From the NCBI RefSeq assembly GCF_020733635.1, contig NZ_JAJFZL010000001.1, positions 3,782,001-3,846,000 of the forward strand: a DNA stretch of 64,000 bases, given 5' to 3'. This stretch comes from Nocardia spumae (lineage in GTDB: Bacteria; Actinomycetota; Actinomycetes; Mycobacteriales; Mycobacteriaceae). Position 1 is the stretch's first letter. The number at the start of each line of letters is the position of its first letter. This document shows positions 8,170 through 15,316 of the stretch, in pieces. The notes under the pieces were generated by a model that made no database searches, was not told the origin of the DNA, and saw only the letters and a program-made list of their open reading frames with translations. A program made the translations under genes and the position numbers.

Positions 8170-9084
8170 ATGCGACCCTATGCCCGCGTACTGCCGGCGG
8201 CCGTTGTCGGGCTACTGGCCGTATTCGCTCCCCTCGCCGCACCCGTGTCGGTCTCCGGCATCTCCCACGCTCAGCCTCCCTTTCCACTGAGTGCGCAACC
8301 GGACGGAGTGCGGGCGCCGACGGCGGCACTGGCCGAAGCCAACACCGGGGTGATCGTGTGGGCCCGACAGCCGGATGCCCGTGTCCCGATCGCCAGTATC
8401 ACCAAGGTCATGACCGCGATGGTCGTGCTCGAGTCCGGCGATCTCGAACGCCCGATCACGGTGCCCCAGGCGGCGGTCGACTATGCCGCCGCCAATGACG
8501 GGAGTAGCGCCGGCCTGGCTGCCGGCGAAGTGCTGACCACTCGCCAATTGCTGTACGCCATGATGCTTCCCTCCGGCTGCGACGCCGCCTATGCCCTGGC
8601 CGACGCCTACGGCCCCGGCCAGGATGGCTTCGTCGCCAAGATGAACGCCACCGCGCAGCGATTGGGACTTGTGAACACGCACTTCACCGACCCCAGCGGC
8701 CTGCCCGTCCCCGATGATTTCTCCACGTACTCCACGGCCGCGGACCTGTTGCGACTCGGCCGGAACGCGATGGGCCACCCGGTTTTCCGGGAAATCGTCA
8801 AATCACAGATCTATCACCAGCCCGCCGGTCCCGCGAACCGGGACCACGTCTGGGAAACCACCAACGGGCTGCTGCGTGAATATCCGGGCGCCACGGGAAT
8901 CAAAACCGGATCCACCGACGCCGCCGGCACCTGCCTGCTGTTCGAAGCCTCCCGGGGCGGACAGCGGCTGATCGGTGTGGTCTTGAACAGCTCACCCGAT
9001 GATCCCGCGGCCACGACAGCCGACGCCGAACGCATGATGGACTGGGGTTTCGTCCCGATCCTCAGCTCCCTGCCACTCGGATGA
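8170..9084 (+). CDS. D-alanyl-D-alanine carboxypeptidase (low-molecular-weight PBP, S11 family)
   Basis: 304 residues with an N-terminal export helix (about 8-32). The three penicillin-binding motifs are present: S76-x-x-K79 in ASITKVMTA, the second motif as S135-G-C137 (SGN in many homologues) in PSGCDAAYALA, and K245-T-G in GIKTGSTDAAG. The enzyme trims the terminal D-Ala from peptidoglycan pentapeptides outside the membrane. It is shorter than PBPs with a C-terminal beta domain and has no obvious C-terminal amphipathic anchor. ATG 8170 gives a normal signal peptide; the longer frame adds unrelated residues. Confidence 0.9.
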   Translation: MRPYARVLPAAVVGLLAVFAPLAAPVSVSGISHAQPPFPLSAQPDGVRAPTAALAEANTGVIVWARQPDARVPIASITKVMTAMVVLESGDLERPITVPQAAVDYAAANDGSSAGLAAGEVLTTRQLLYAMMLPSGCDAAYALADAYGPGQDGFVAKMNATAQRLGLVNTHFTDPSGLPVPDDFSTYSTAADLLRLGRNAMGHPVFREIVKSQIYHQPAGPANRDHVWETTNGLLREYPGATGIKTGSTDAAGTCLLFEASRGGQRLIGVVLNSSPDDPAATTADAERMMDWGFVPILSSLPLG

Positions 9085-9201
9085 GCGAGAACCCGCCGGG
9101 GTGCCGCGCGCGAAGAGGCGACCGAACAGTCCCGGCCTCGACCGGCCCCGAGCCGACATCGAGGATGCCCACCCGCGATGTTTTTCGCTCAGCGGGCGCG
9201 G

Positions 9202-9633
9202 TCAGAGATCACCCGAATAGTCCTGGCTGATCCAGCGGTCGGGGCGGATGGTGAACAGGACGGAGTCGTTGCCGTCCATCTTGTCGGCGAAGGCACGGCC
9301 GTCCTCGGGGCCCAGGTAGCGGGTAGCGATACTCACCCGCGCGTCCCGGGGCGAGGGGGTAGCGGCGTCGACAACGGTGCCCTCGACGATGACGTACTGA
9401 TAGGGCAGTTCTTCGCGCTGCACCGTCAGGGTTACCACGCCGGCCTCCCGGATCAGCCGGGCCTTGCGCCGCGTGGCGCCGGTATTGACGCGGATATCGC
9501 CGCCCGGTGTGTAGTCGTACCAGATCGGCGCGGTGGCGGGCGGACGCCCGTCGGTCGTGGCGACCGACAGAACGCCGATGTGCTTGCCTGCGAGGAACTC
9601 TTGACGCTCGGTTTCGGAGAAGGGTTTCGGCAT
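9202..9633 (-). CDS. Pyridoxamine-5'-phosphate-oxidase-fold (PPOX) flavin-binding protein
   Basis: 143 residues of the split-barrel FMN/F420-binding fold. HIGVLSVATTDGRPPATAPIWYDYTPGGDIRV and ATRRKARLIREAGVVTLTVQ are typical of the PPOX-class F420- or FMN-dependent reductases common in actinobacteria. The start at 9633 puts the first strand at the usual position; the longer upstream frame overlaps a decayed gene. Substrate unknown. It is monocistronic as far as can be seen. Confidence 0.82.
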   Translation of the reverse strand: MPKPFSETERQEFLAGKHIGVLSVATTDGRPPATAPIWYDYTPGGDIRVNTGATRRKARLIREAGVVTLTVQREELPYQYVIVEGTVVDAATPSPRDARVSIATRYLGPEDGRAFADKMDGNDSVLFTIRPDRWISQDYSGDL

Positions 9634-9661
9634 GTGACGTCGAACGATGGGGGCAGGGGTG

Positions 9662-9840
9662 TTATTCCGGTCGGTCTCCCCGGCCGGCGCAGGGCGAGGG
9701 CGTCCGGCGGGGTGCCGGACGAGTCGAATCCCACTGGGCAAGGGCGGTACGCAAGGTCGCCACGAGCGGAAGGGGCTGATCCATCATCGGATGGTGGCCG
9801 GCCTCGGCCAATTCGACAACCGTCGCGCGACGATCGATTC
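9662..9840 (-). pseudogene. Remnant of an alpha/beta hydrolase (C-terminal fragment)
   Basis: A minus-strand frame ending at TAA (9664-9662) reads ATVVELAEAGHHPMMDQPLP then LVATLRTALAQWD. This is the typical end of alpha/beta hydrolases: the catalytic His in GHH, then the last helix. Upstream sequence to about 10020 keeps weak coding bias but in another frame and has no start or nucleophile motif, so only a frameshifted tail survives. Identification rests on this short motif. Confidence 0.45.
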
Positions 9841-10098
9841 CTCCGGGTCGCGACGATGTCCGAAACGCCCAGTCGCCCTATGGATTCCACGCCGCTGCGG
9901 GCTCGTGCCCCGAGCCGGCCGAATCCCTCGGCTCGTGCGGCGCCGAGAACATCGGTCACGGAGTGCACACGGACATCCGGGTATCGGGCAACGGCCTGGA
10001 ATGTGGCGAGCATTGTACCTGGAATATTCAATGCCTGCTGAAGTTCAGCGGAACGCGTAGAATTTCACCAGGTCGGGACTGTTATCTGGAGCCCAATC

Positions 10099-10455
10099 AT
10101 GATCAAGAGAAGGAATTCACACACGAAGTTCACTCGGTTGGCAGCCGCCGCCGGTATAGCGGCAGCTGCCGCCGTTCCGGTCGTCGCCGCCGCGACCCAT
10201 GCGACTGCCGCGCCAACAACGACGTCCACGTCCGCAACCCAACGCGTAGACAGCCCCGGTTGGGGTCACGGCGGTGGTTGGGGCAATGGTGGTTGGGGCA
10301 ATGGCGGCTGGAGTCACGGCGGCTGGGGGAACGGCGGCTGGGGGAACGGTGGTTGGGGGAACGGTGGTTGGGGGAACGGTGGTTGGGGCAATGGTGGCTG
10401 GGGATGGAACCCCGGCTGGTGGAACCCATTCCTCGGCGGCTGGGGCAGCTTCTAG
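10099..10455 (+). CDS. Secreted glycine/tryptophan pentapeptide-repeat protein
   Basis: 118 residues. A basic N-terminus and Ala-rich hydrophobic core end in ATAAP, a plausible signal-peptidase site near residue 40. The mature part is a low-complexity array of eight GWxxG pentads (seven GWGNG, one GWSHG), then an aromatic tail WNPGWWNPF. At DNA level the array is a 15-bp tandem repeat (about 10275-10405). Cysteine is absent. No enzymatic domain is visible, so it is probably a structural, surface or aggregation-prone secreted protein. A strong hairpin follows, so it appears to be its own transcription unit. Confidence 0.75.
   Translation: MIKRRNSHTKFTRLAAAAGIAAAAAVPVVAAATHATAAPTTTSTSATQRVDSPGWGHGGGWGNGGWGNGGWSHGGWGNGGWGNGGWGNGGWGNGGWGNGGWGWNPGWWNPFLGGWGSF
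10275..10405 (+). repeat. 15-bp tandem coding repeat (GWGNG pentads)
   Basis: About eight near-identical 15-bp units, variants of GGTTGGGGCAATGGT, encode the GWGNG pentads of the secreted protein. Unit number could vary between strains by slippage. Confidence 0.8.
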
Positions 10456-10463
10456 TGCCGACG

Positions 10464-10500
10464 ACCGAGCCCGGACACGCACGGCGTGCCGGGCTCGGTT
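10464..10500 (+). terminator. Rho-independent-like terminator after the Gly/Trp repeat gene
   Basis: CCGAGCCCGG (10465-10474) pairs exactly with CCGGGCTCGG (10489-10498) around a 14-nt loop, 9 nt after the stop codon and followed by TT. Confidence 0.75.
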
Positions 10501-10561
10501 GCCTCGAGTGCCGATCACGTGAAGCCGGGTTCGACCGACCCGGGCCGGAGCGGGTGACCAG

Positions 10562-11803
10562 ATGAAGATCGTGTGTATCGGTGGCGGACCGGCCGGGTTG
10601 TATTTCGCCATTTCGATGAAGCGGCGCGACCCGGCCCACGACATCACGGTGATCGACCACCATCCGGCCGGGTCCACCTATGGCTGGGGCGTCGTGTACT
10701 GGGACGACCTGCTCGACATTCTGTATCGCAACGACCCCGACAGCGCCCAGGCGCTGCGTGCCGGTTCGGTCGTATGGCGAGAACAGGCAATCCATGTGCG
10801 AGACAGCCAGACCGCGTATTTCGGGGGCTACGGGTTCAGCATGGGCCGCGCGGCACTGCTCGACGTACTCTCCCGGCGGGCAAGCGATCTGGGCGTCGAT
10901 ATCCTGCACGGGCGCGAGGTCCACGATCTGTCCGGATTCGACGACGCCGACCTCATCGTCGCCTCAGACGGTGCGAACAGCCGGCTACGGCAGCTGGGCA
11001 GTCACTGTTTCGGCACATCCGTCACACTCGGCGAGAATCGATATATCTGGCTCGGCACCGACAAGGTCTTCACCCGATTCACTTTCGCCTTCGAACACAC
11101 TTCGGCCGGTTGGATCTGGTTCCACGCCTACCCGTCGGTCGCCGACAGAATCAGCACCTGCATCGTCGAGTGCCAACCACGGACGTGGCACGGACTGGGA
11201 TTCGATTCCCTGGACAACCTCGAGAACTTGCGGGTTCTGGAGAACATCTTCACCCACCCTCTCGGCGGTCACTCGTTGATCAGCAAGACACGAGGCGAGT
11301 TCGCAACGTGGAGCCGCTTTCCCGAGGTAACCAACAAACGTTGGTATCACGACAATGTGGTGCTGCTCGGCGACGCCGCGCACACGACGCACTTCACCAT
11401 CGGTTCGGGCACCCGGCTGGCAATCGTCGACGCCGTCGTGCTCGCACAGAACCTGTACGAGCACGACCAGCTCGCCGACGCGCTGGAGAACTACGACGCG
11501 CAGCGGCGTGCCGCAATGCGCCCGATACAGGCCTCCGCCCGTACCAGCATGGTCTGGTTCGAACACGCCGACCGGTATCTCGACCGCGACGCCGTGCAGT
11601 TCGCCTATGCGATGGCGGCCCGCCACGGGATGCAAATGCCGTGGCGATATCAGCTGCACCTGCTCACGCAACTGCGCGCGGTGCGAAAGATCCGGCGTGC
11701 CATCAACTCCGGACAGCGGTGGTGGCGCGCCGCCAGACGAGGTGAACACGCGATGACACCGCGCTCGCCGCGACGTCCACTTCCCCTCCGGACACCGAGA
11801 TAG
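10562..11803 (+). CDS. FAD-dependent monooxygenase (salicylyl-CoA hydroxylase / VioD-like)
   Basis: 413 residues. The N-terminal FAD-binding motif is VCIGGGPAGLYFAISMKRR, the second nucleotide-contact motif is LIVASDGANSRLR, and the ribityl-binding motif is VVLLGDAAHTTHFTIGSGT. STYGWGVVYWDDLLD after the first motif is typical of the subgroup with the N-terminal half of salicylyl-CoA/anthraniloyl-CoA monooxygenases and VioD-type hydroxylases, rather than PHBH. It should hydroxylate an aromatic ring, perhaps as a CoA thioester, using NAD(P)H and O2. No pathway partners lie nearby. The last 20 residues are basic, proline-rich and probably disordered. Confidence 0.85.
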   Translation: MKIVCIGGGPAGLYFAISMKRRDPAHDITVIDHHPAGSTYGWGVVYWDDLLDILYRNDPDSAQALRAGSVVWREQAIHVRDSQTAYFGGYGFSMGRAALLDVLSRRASDLGVDILHGREVHDLSGFDDADLIVASDGANSRLRQLGSHCFGTSVTLGENRYIWLGTDKVFTRFTFAFEHTSAGWIWFHAYPSVADRISTCIVECQPRTWHGLGFDSLDNLENLRVLENIFTHPLGGHSLISKTRGEFATWSRFPEVTNKRWYHDNVVLLGDAAHTTHFTIGSGTRLAIVDAVVLAQNLYEHDQLADALENYDAQRRAAMRPIQASARTSMVWFEHADRYLDRDAVQFAYAMAARHGMQMPWRYQLHLLTQLRAVRKIRRAINSGQRWWRAARRGEHAMTPRSPRRPLPLRTPR

Positions 11804-11814
11804 ACGTAATCCCT

Positions 11815-11852
11815 TGCCACGCGCTGGATTACGTGCCACGCGCTGGATTACG
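11815..11852. repeat. Tandem 19-bp direct repeat
   Basis: TGCCACGCGCTGGATTACG occurs twice back to back (11815-11833 and 11834-11852), just after the monooxygenase stop. Only two units are present. It is followed by about 50 bp with weak coding bias before the BCCT gene end. Confidence 0.85.
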
Positions 11853-11903
11853 CCGTCGACTTCGAGCCTCGGCGCCGCGAGGCGTTCACCGTGCTCGACG
11901 GCG

Positions 11904-13565
11904 CTACCCAGGAGGATCCGATGCGCGGGCGCCACCCGCCCACGCGCGCGCACCCACCATGGTGGCCCGGCCGGACTCCACATCGGCACGCAACTCCCGC
12001 CCCAGCCCGACACACATCGCGACCAGCACCAGCACGAACGGGCACGCGACAATCATCGCCCCCCATTGCAGCGCGTCCAGCCCACCGATCACCAGCAGCG
12101 CCAACGCGACCGCGCCGACGAGCAGTCCCCACGCGACCACCAGCCACTTCTTCGGTTCATCGACACCCTTCGAGGAGAAGGTGCCGAGCACGATCGCACC
12201 CGCGTCGGCGCCACTGATGAAGAACACCCCGGCCAGAACGACCACCGCCGCACTGGTGACGGTGGACAGCGGAAACGCGTTCAGAACTTCGAAGAACGCC
12301 GCTTGGGCGCTCTGCGATGCCACCGACGCGATATCGCGCTTACCGGTCAACTGCAGATCCAACGTGGCGCCACCGAGAATGGCGAACCACACGATCGTGG
12401 CGAGACTCGGCGCGATCAACACTCCGAAGACGTACTCGCGAATCGTGCGGCCCCGGGAAATCTTCGCCAGAAAACTTCCGACATAGGGCGCCCACGAGAT
12501 CCCCCACGCCCACAAGAAGATGGTCCAGTCCTGCATCCACCGACCATCCGCGAAGGCCCCGGTCTGGAACGACATCGGCACGAAATTGAACAGGTAGCCG
12601 CCCAACGCTTCCGACAGCAGATCGAGAATGAACCGAAACGGCCCGATCACCAGGACGAACAGCGCGAGCGCGATGGCGATCAGAGTGTTCAGATCGGCCA
12701 GTCGCTTGATGCCCTTGTCCACACCCGCGACCGCCGACACGATGAATCCCGCGGTGAGCAACCCGACAACCACGGTCAGGACCAGCGTAGAACTGTGGAT
12801 GCTCGAAATGAATCCGAGCCCGGCGATGATCTGCAGCGTGCCGAGCCCGAGCGTCACCGCGTTACCGACGGTCGTGGTCATGACGACCCAGGTGTCGATG
12901 CCTCGCCCGATCGGCCCCTCCGAACGCCTACCCAGTAGTGGCCGCAACGTGGCGCTCACCAGTGAGGGCCGTCCTCTGCCGATCGTCGTATAGGCGAATG
13001 CGAGACCGGCGACACCGAAGAACGCCCACGGATGCAACGCCCAATGGAAGATCGAATACTGCATACCGACCACCGCCGCCTGATCGGTGCGAGGCGCGGG
13101 CCCGCCCGGTGGCGGCTGCGCCCACAACGTCACCGGTTCGTACGCACCGTAGAAGATCAGGCCGATACCCACGCCGAGTGCGAACATCATCGCGATCCAG
13201 GAGAACGTCGAGTAGGCCGGCTTCTCCTCGCGGCCACCGAGTTTCACCCGCCCGTATCTGCTGAACGCGAGATACAGGATGAAGAAAACGAAACCGGCCG
13301 TCGACAATACGAACACCCAGCCGAACTCTCTCGAGATATCCGCGTAGACCTGTTCGGCCACCATCTCCATCCGGTCCGGGAACACGACCCCGAGCACCAG
13401 GAACGCCAGCGTCACAGTGGCGGCGACCAGCGTGACCGGCATGTCGATTCCGGCGCGCCAACTCGTCTTTTCGTGATCCTTCGACCGCGGCGCCGGCAGC
13501 CCGGTCGGCGGCCGCTCCAACGGCTCCTCCGGCAATTCCTCTGAAGGTTCCTCAGCGGTCTTCAT
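11904..13565 (-). CDS. BCCT family betaine/carnitine/choline transporter
   Basis: 553 residues from ATG 13565; an upstream ATG at 13625 in the same frame is possible. A charged cytoplasmic N-terminus (PSEELPEEPLERPP) precedes about twelve membrane helices. Family features include GVGIGLIFYGAYEPV, FFILYLAFSRYGRVKLG, YSIFHWALHPWAFF and the substrate-binding helix with FLWAWGISWAPYVGSFLAKISRGRTIREYV. Members import compatible solutes such as glycine betaine with Na+ or H+ during osmotic stress. The C-terminal tail is short, unlike osmosensing BetP. No partner genes nearby. Confidence 0.93.
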   Translation of the reverse strand: MKTAEEPSEELPEEPLERPPTGLPAPRSKDHEKTSWRAGIDMPVTLVAATVTLAFLVLGVVFPDRMEMVAEQVYADISREFGWVFVLSTAGFVFFILYLAFSRYGRVKLGGREEKPAYSTFSWIAMMFALGVGIGLIFYGAYEPVTLWAQPPPGGPAPRTDQAAVVGMQYSIFHWALHPWAFFGVAGLAFAYTTIGRGRPSLVSATLRPLLGRRSEGPIGRGIDTWVVMTTTVGNAVTLGLGTLQIIAGLGFISSIHSSTLVLTVVVGLLTAGFIVSAVAGVDKGIKRLADLNTLIAIALALFVLVIGPFRFILDLLSEALGGYLFNFVPMSFQTGAFADGRWMQDWTIFLWAWGISWAPYVGSFLAKISRGRTIREYVFGVLIAPSLATIVWFAILGGATLDLQLTGKRDIASVASQSAQAAFFEVLNAFPLSTVTSAAVVVLAGVFFISGADAGAIVLGTFSSKGVDEPKKWLVVAWGLLVGAVALALLVIGGLDALQWGAMIVACPFVLVLVAMCVGLGRELRADVESGRATMVGARAWAGGARASDPPG

Positions 13566-13830
13566 GTCATCGCCGGAATCGGCCACCCCTGCTCCCCCTC
13601 CACCGACAACGTTGACACCCACCATGATCCACCCGGTGACGGCGGTTGTACGGGCATTCACACGATCACAACATAGGCACCGGGCGCAGATGGGCAATCG
13701 AGAACAGCCGCCGCTCCGGCGCGAGCCCCGGCCCGCATCGGATCACCACGCGTCACCCGAACCGCACCCGCGTCGAAATTACGTTGTCCACCACACGGTT
13801 CGGATTCCGCGACCGACCGACCGGCGCAGG

Positions 13831-14184
13831 TCAGGGCAGAACCTGAGGCACCACACCCGGGTTCGCCGCACCGACCAGAGCACCGATCGCGGCGCCGAGC
13901 AGTGAACCGGCGGAACCGGTCGCCGAGCCCGTCGCCACACCCACAGCCGAACCGACCGCCGAACCGACCGAAGCACCCGCGGACGAACCGTTCAGCACCG
14001 GGTCGGGAATCAGGGCATCAGGATTGGTGGCCGTGTCCTGACTTTGCAGCGGAATACCGGCGACCGGACCCGCCGCCGACCCGGGACCAGCGGCGGCGCC
14101 CCCGGCGAAAACGGCCGTCGCGGCCAGCGGCAGCGCCACAACCGCCACCACACGCCTCGTCGCCAACAGAATGTCTCGAGGCAT
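13831..14184 (-). CDS. Small secreted Ala/Gly/Ser-rich protein, unknown function
   Basis: 117 residues: a basic start, hydrophobic core RVVAVVALPLAATAVFAGGAAAGPG as signal peptide, and a mature part with short GSAVGSAVG/GSATGSAGS repeats. The C-terminal GAAIGALVGAANPG resembles a glycine-zipper hydrophobic segment, so membrane or wall association is possible. ATG 14184 is preceded by a GGCGGGGAA ribosome-binding site; the longer frame is unlikely. Similar short secreted proteins of unknown role are common in Nocardia. Confidence 0.65.
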   Translation of the reverse strand: MPRDILLATRRVVAVVALPLAATAVFAGGAAAGPGSAAGPVAGIPLQSQDTATNPDALIPDPVLNGSSAGASVGSAVGSAVGVATGSATGSAGSLLGAAIGALVGAANPGVVPQVLP

Positions 14185-14382
14185 TTCCCCGCCCTTTCCA
14201 CCCACCGGCACAACCGAAGCCACACCGAGCGGCGCCGCACCCCGCTGCGCAGGAGCACCGGACCTCAACGGCCACCGCGCTAGATCCAACGATACTGTGG
14301 GACAGTCGATCTCATCGCCCATCGACATAACATGTCGGCGTAGAGGAGATCACGGCGCGGCCACCACCAGGACAGCCACAGA

Positions 14383-15195
14383 TCAGCGAAGCCCGGCGAA
14401 CAGATCCGTTTCGCGCTCGGGCGCGCCCTGCACACGGTTGAAATGACGCACGAAGCTCTCGGTCCCGAAGATCATCTGCTGCAGATCGGCGGGCATCCGC
14501 AGAAACGGCACACTATCGCCCTGGCTGCCGTGCGCTTCGAGCGCCTTGACCTTGCGCTGGGCGAAACCCGCCACGTCCACCACCGTGGTGATCAACTCCA
14601 TCGGCGTACCGAAGTCCTGCGGAGGCTCGACATCGATCAGGCCCCGCTCCCGCAGCGCCGTGAACATCTCAGAGGAGCTTTCGCGCGGAATCGCCGTGTA
14701 GTACAGCTTGTCCGGAATATCGGTCGCGGCGGCCGCCGCCCGCGCCACCCGATTGGCCTGAATGTGGTCCGGATGGCCGTAGTTGCCGTTCTCGTCGTAG
14801 GTGACCACCACCTGGGGGCGGTAGCGCCGCATCAGCTCCGCCACTCGCGCGGCCGCCTGCTTGACGGGAATGTTGCGAAAGGCCTCCGGATCCTGGTTGC
14901 CATCCCAGCCGTCCATCCCCGAATCGCGATAACCGAGCAACTCGACATGCTCGATATCCAGCAGTGCCGCCGACTCCCGCAGTTCGGAGAGTCGTTGCGC
15001 CCGTACCGCACTCGCGTCGTGGCCGGGCCGGCCGGGCTTGATCCCGCCGGGCGCGTCACCCTGCTCGCCATTGGTGCAGGTCACCAGAACCGTCCGGATA
15101 CCGTCGGCGGCACACCGCGCGAGCACCCCACCGGTGCTGATGACCTCGTCGTCGGGATGGGCGTGTACCGCCATGATCGTCAGTTGCTCGGCCAT
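14383..15195 (-). CDS. PIG-L family N-acetylglucosaminyl deacetylase
   Basis: 270 residues of the LmbE/PIG-L zinc deacetylase family. The zinc and catalytic motif is VHAHPDDEVISTGG near residue 12, and the second metal site is YGHPDHIQANRVA. It belongs to the family of MshB and Mca of mycothiol metabolism, but the Mca-specific segments I would expect are absent and MshB assignment is not secure. The likely reaction is N-deacetylation of a GlcNAc-type or mycothiol-like substrate. It ends about 200 bp from the small secreted protein gene. Confidence 0.85.
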   Translation of the reverse strand: MAEQLTIMAVHAHPDDEVISTGGVLARCAADGIRTVLVTCTNGEQGDAPGGIKPGRPGHDASAVRAQRLSELRESAALLDIEHVELLGYRDSGMDGWDGNQDPEAFRNIPVKQAAARVAELMRRYRPQVVVTYDENGNYGHPDHIQANRVARAAAAATDIPDKLYYTAIPRESSSEMFTALRERGLIDVEPPQDFGTPMELITTVVDVAGFAQRKVKALEAHGSQGDSVPFLRMPADLQQMIFGTESFVRHFNRVQGAPERETDLFAGLR

Positions 15196-15316
15196 GAGTC
15201 CCTGTCTGTCTGCTCGGCGCTGCGTTGCTGCCACTCTACGAATCAACACCGACACCCGGACCGCTGATTCCACCCGCTCCCCCACCGACGTCCACACCAA
15301 CGGCCCCACACCGGAC

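Noticed and set aside
10262-10455. CRISPR or variable repeat at 10275-10405
   Set aside because: The 15-bp repeat is in frame and encodes a GWGNG protein array.
12628-12993. Plus-strand ORFs opposite the BCCT transporter
   Set aside because: They are antisense shadows of a transmembrane gene with clear family motifs.
13625-13625. Upstream ATG as BCCT start
   Set aside because: In frame, but it adds a Gly/Val-rich stretch not typical of the family; ATG 13565 preferred, without certainty.
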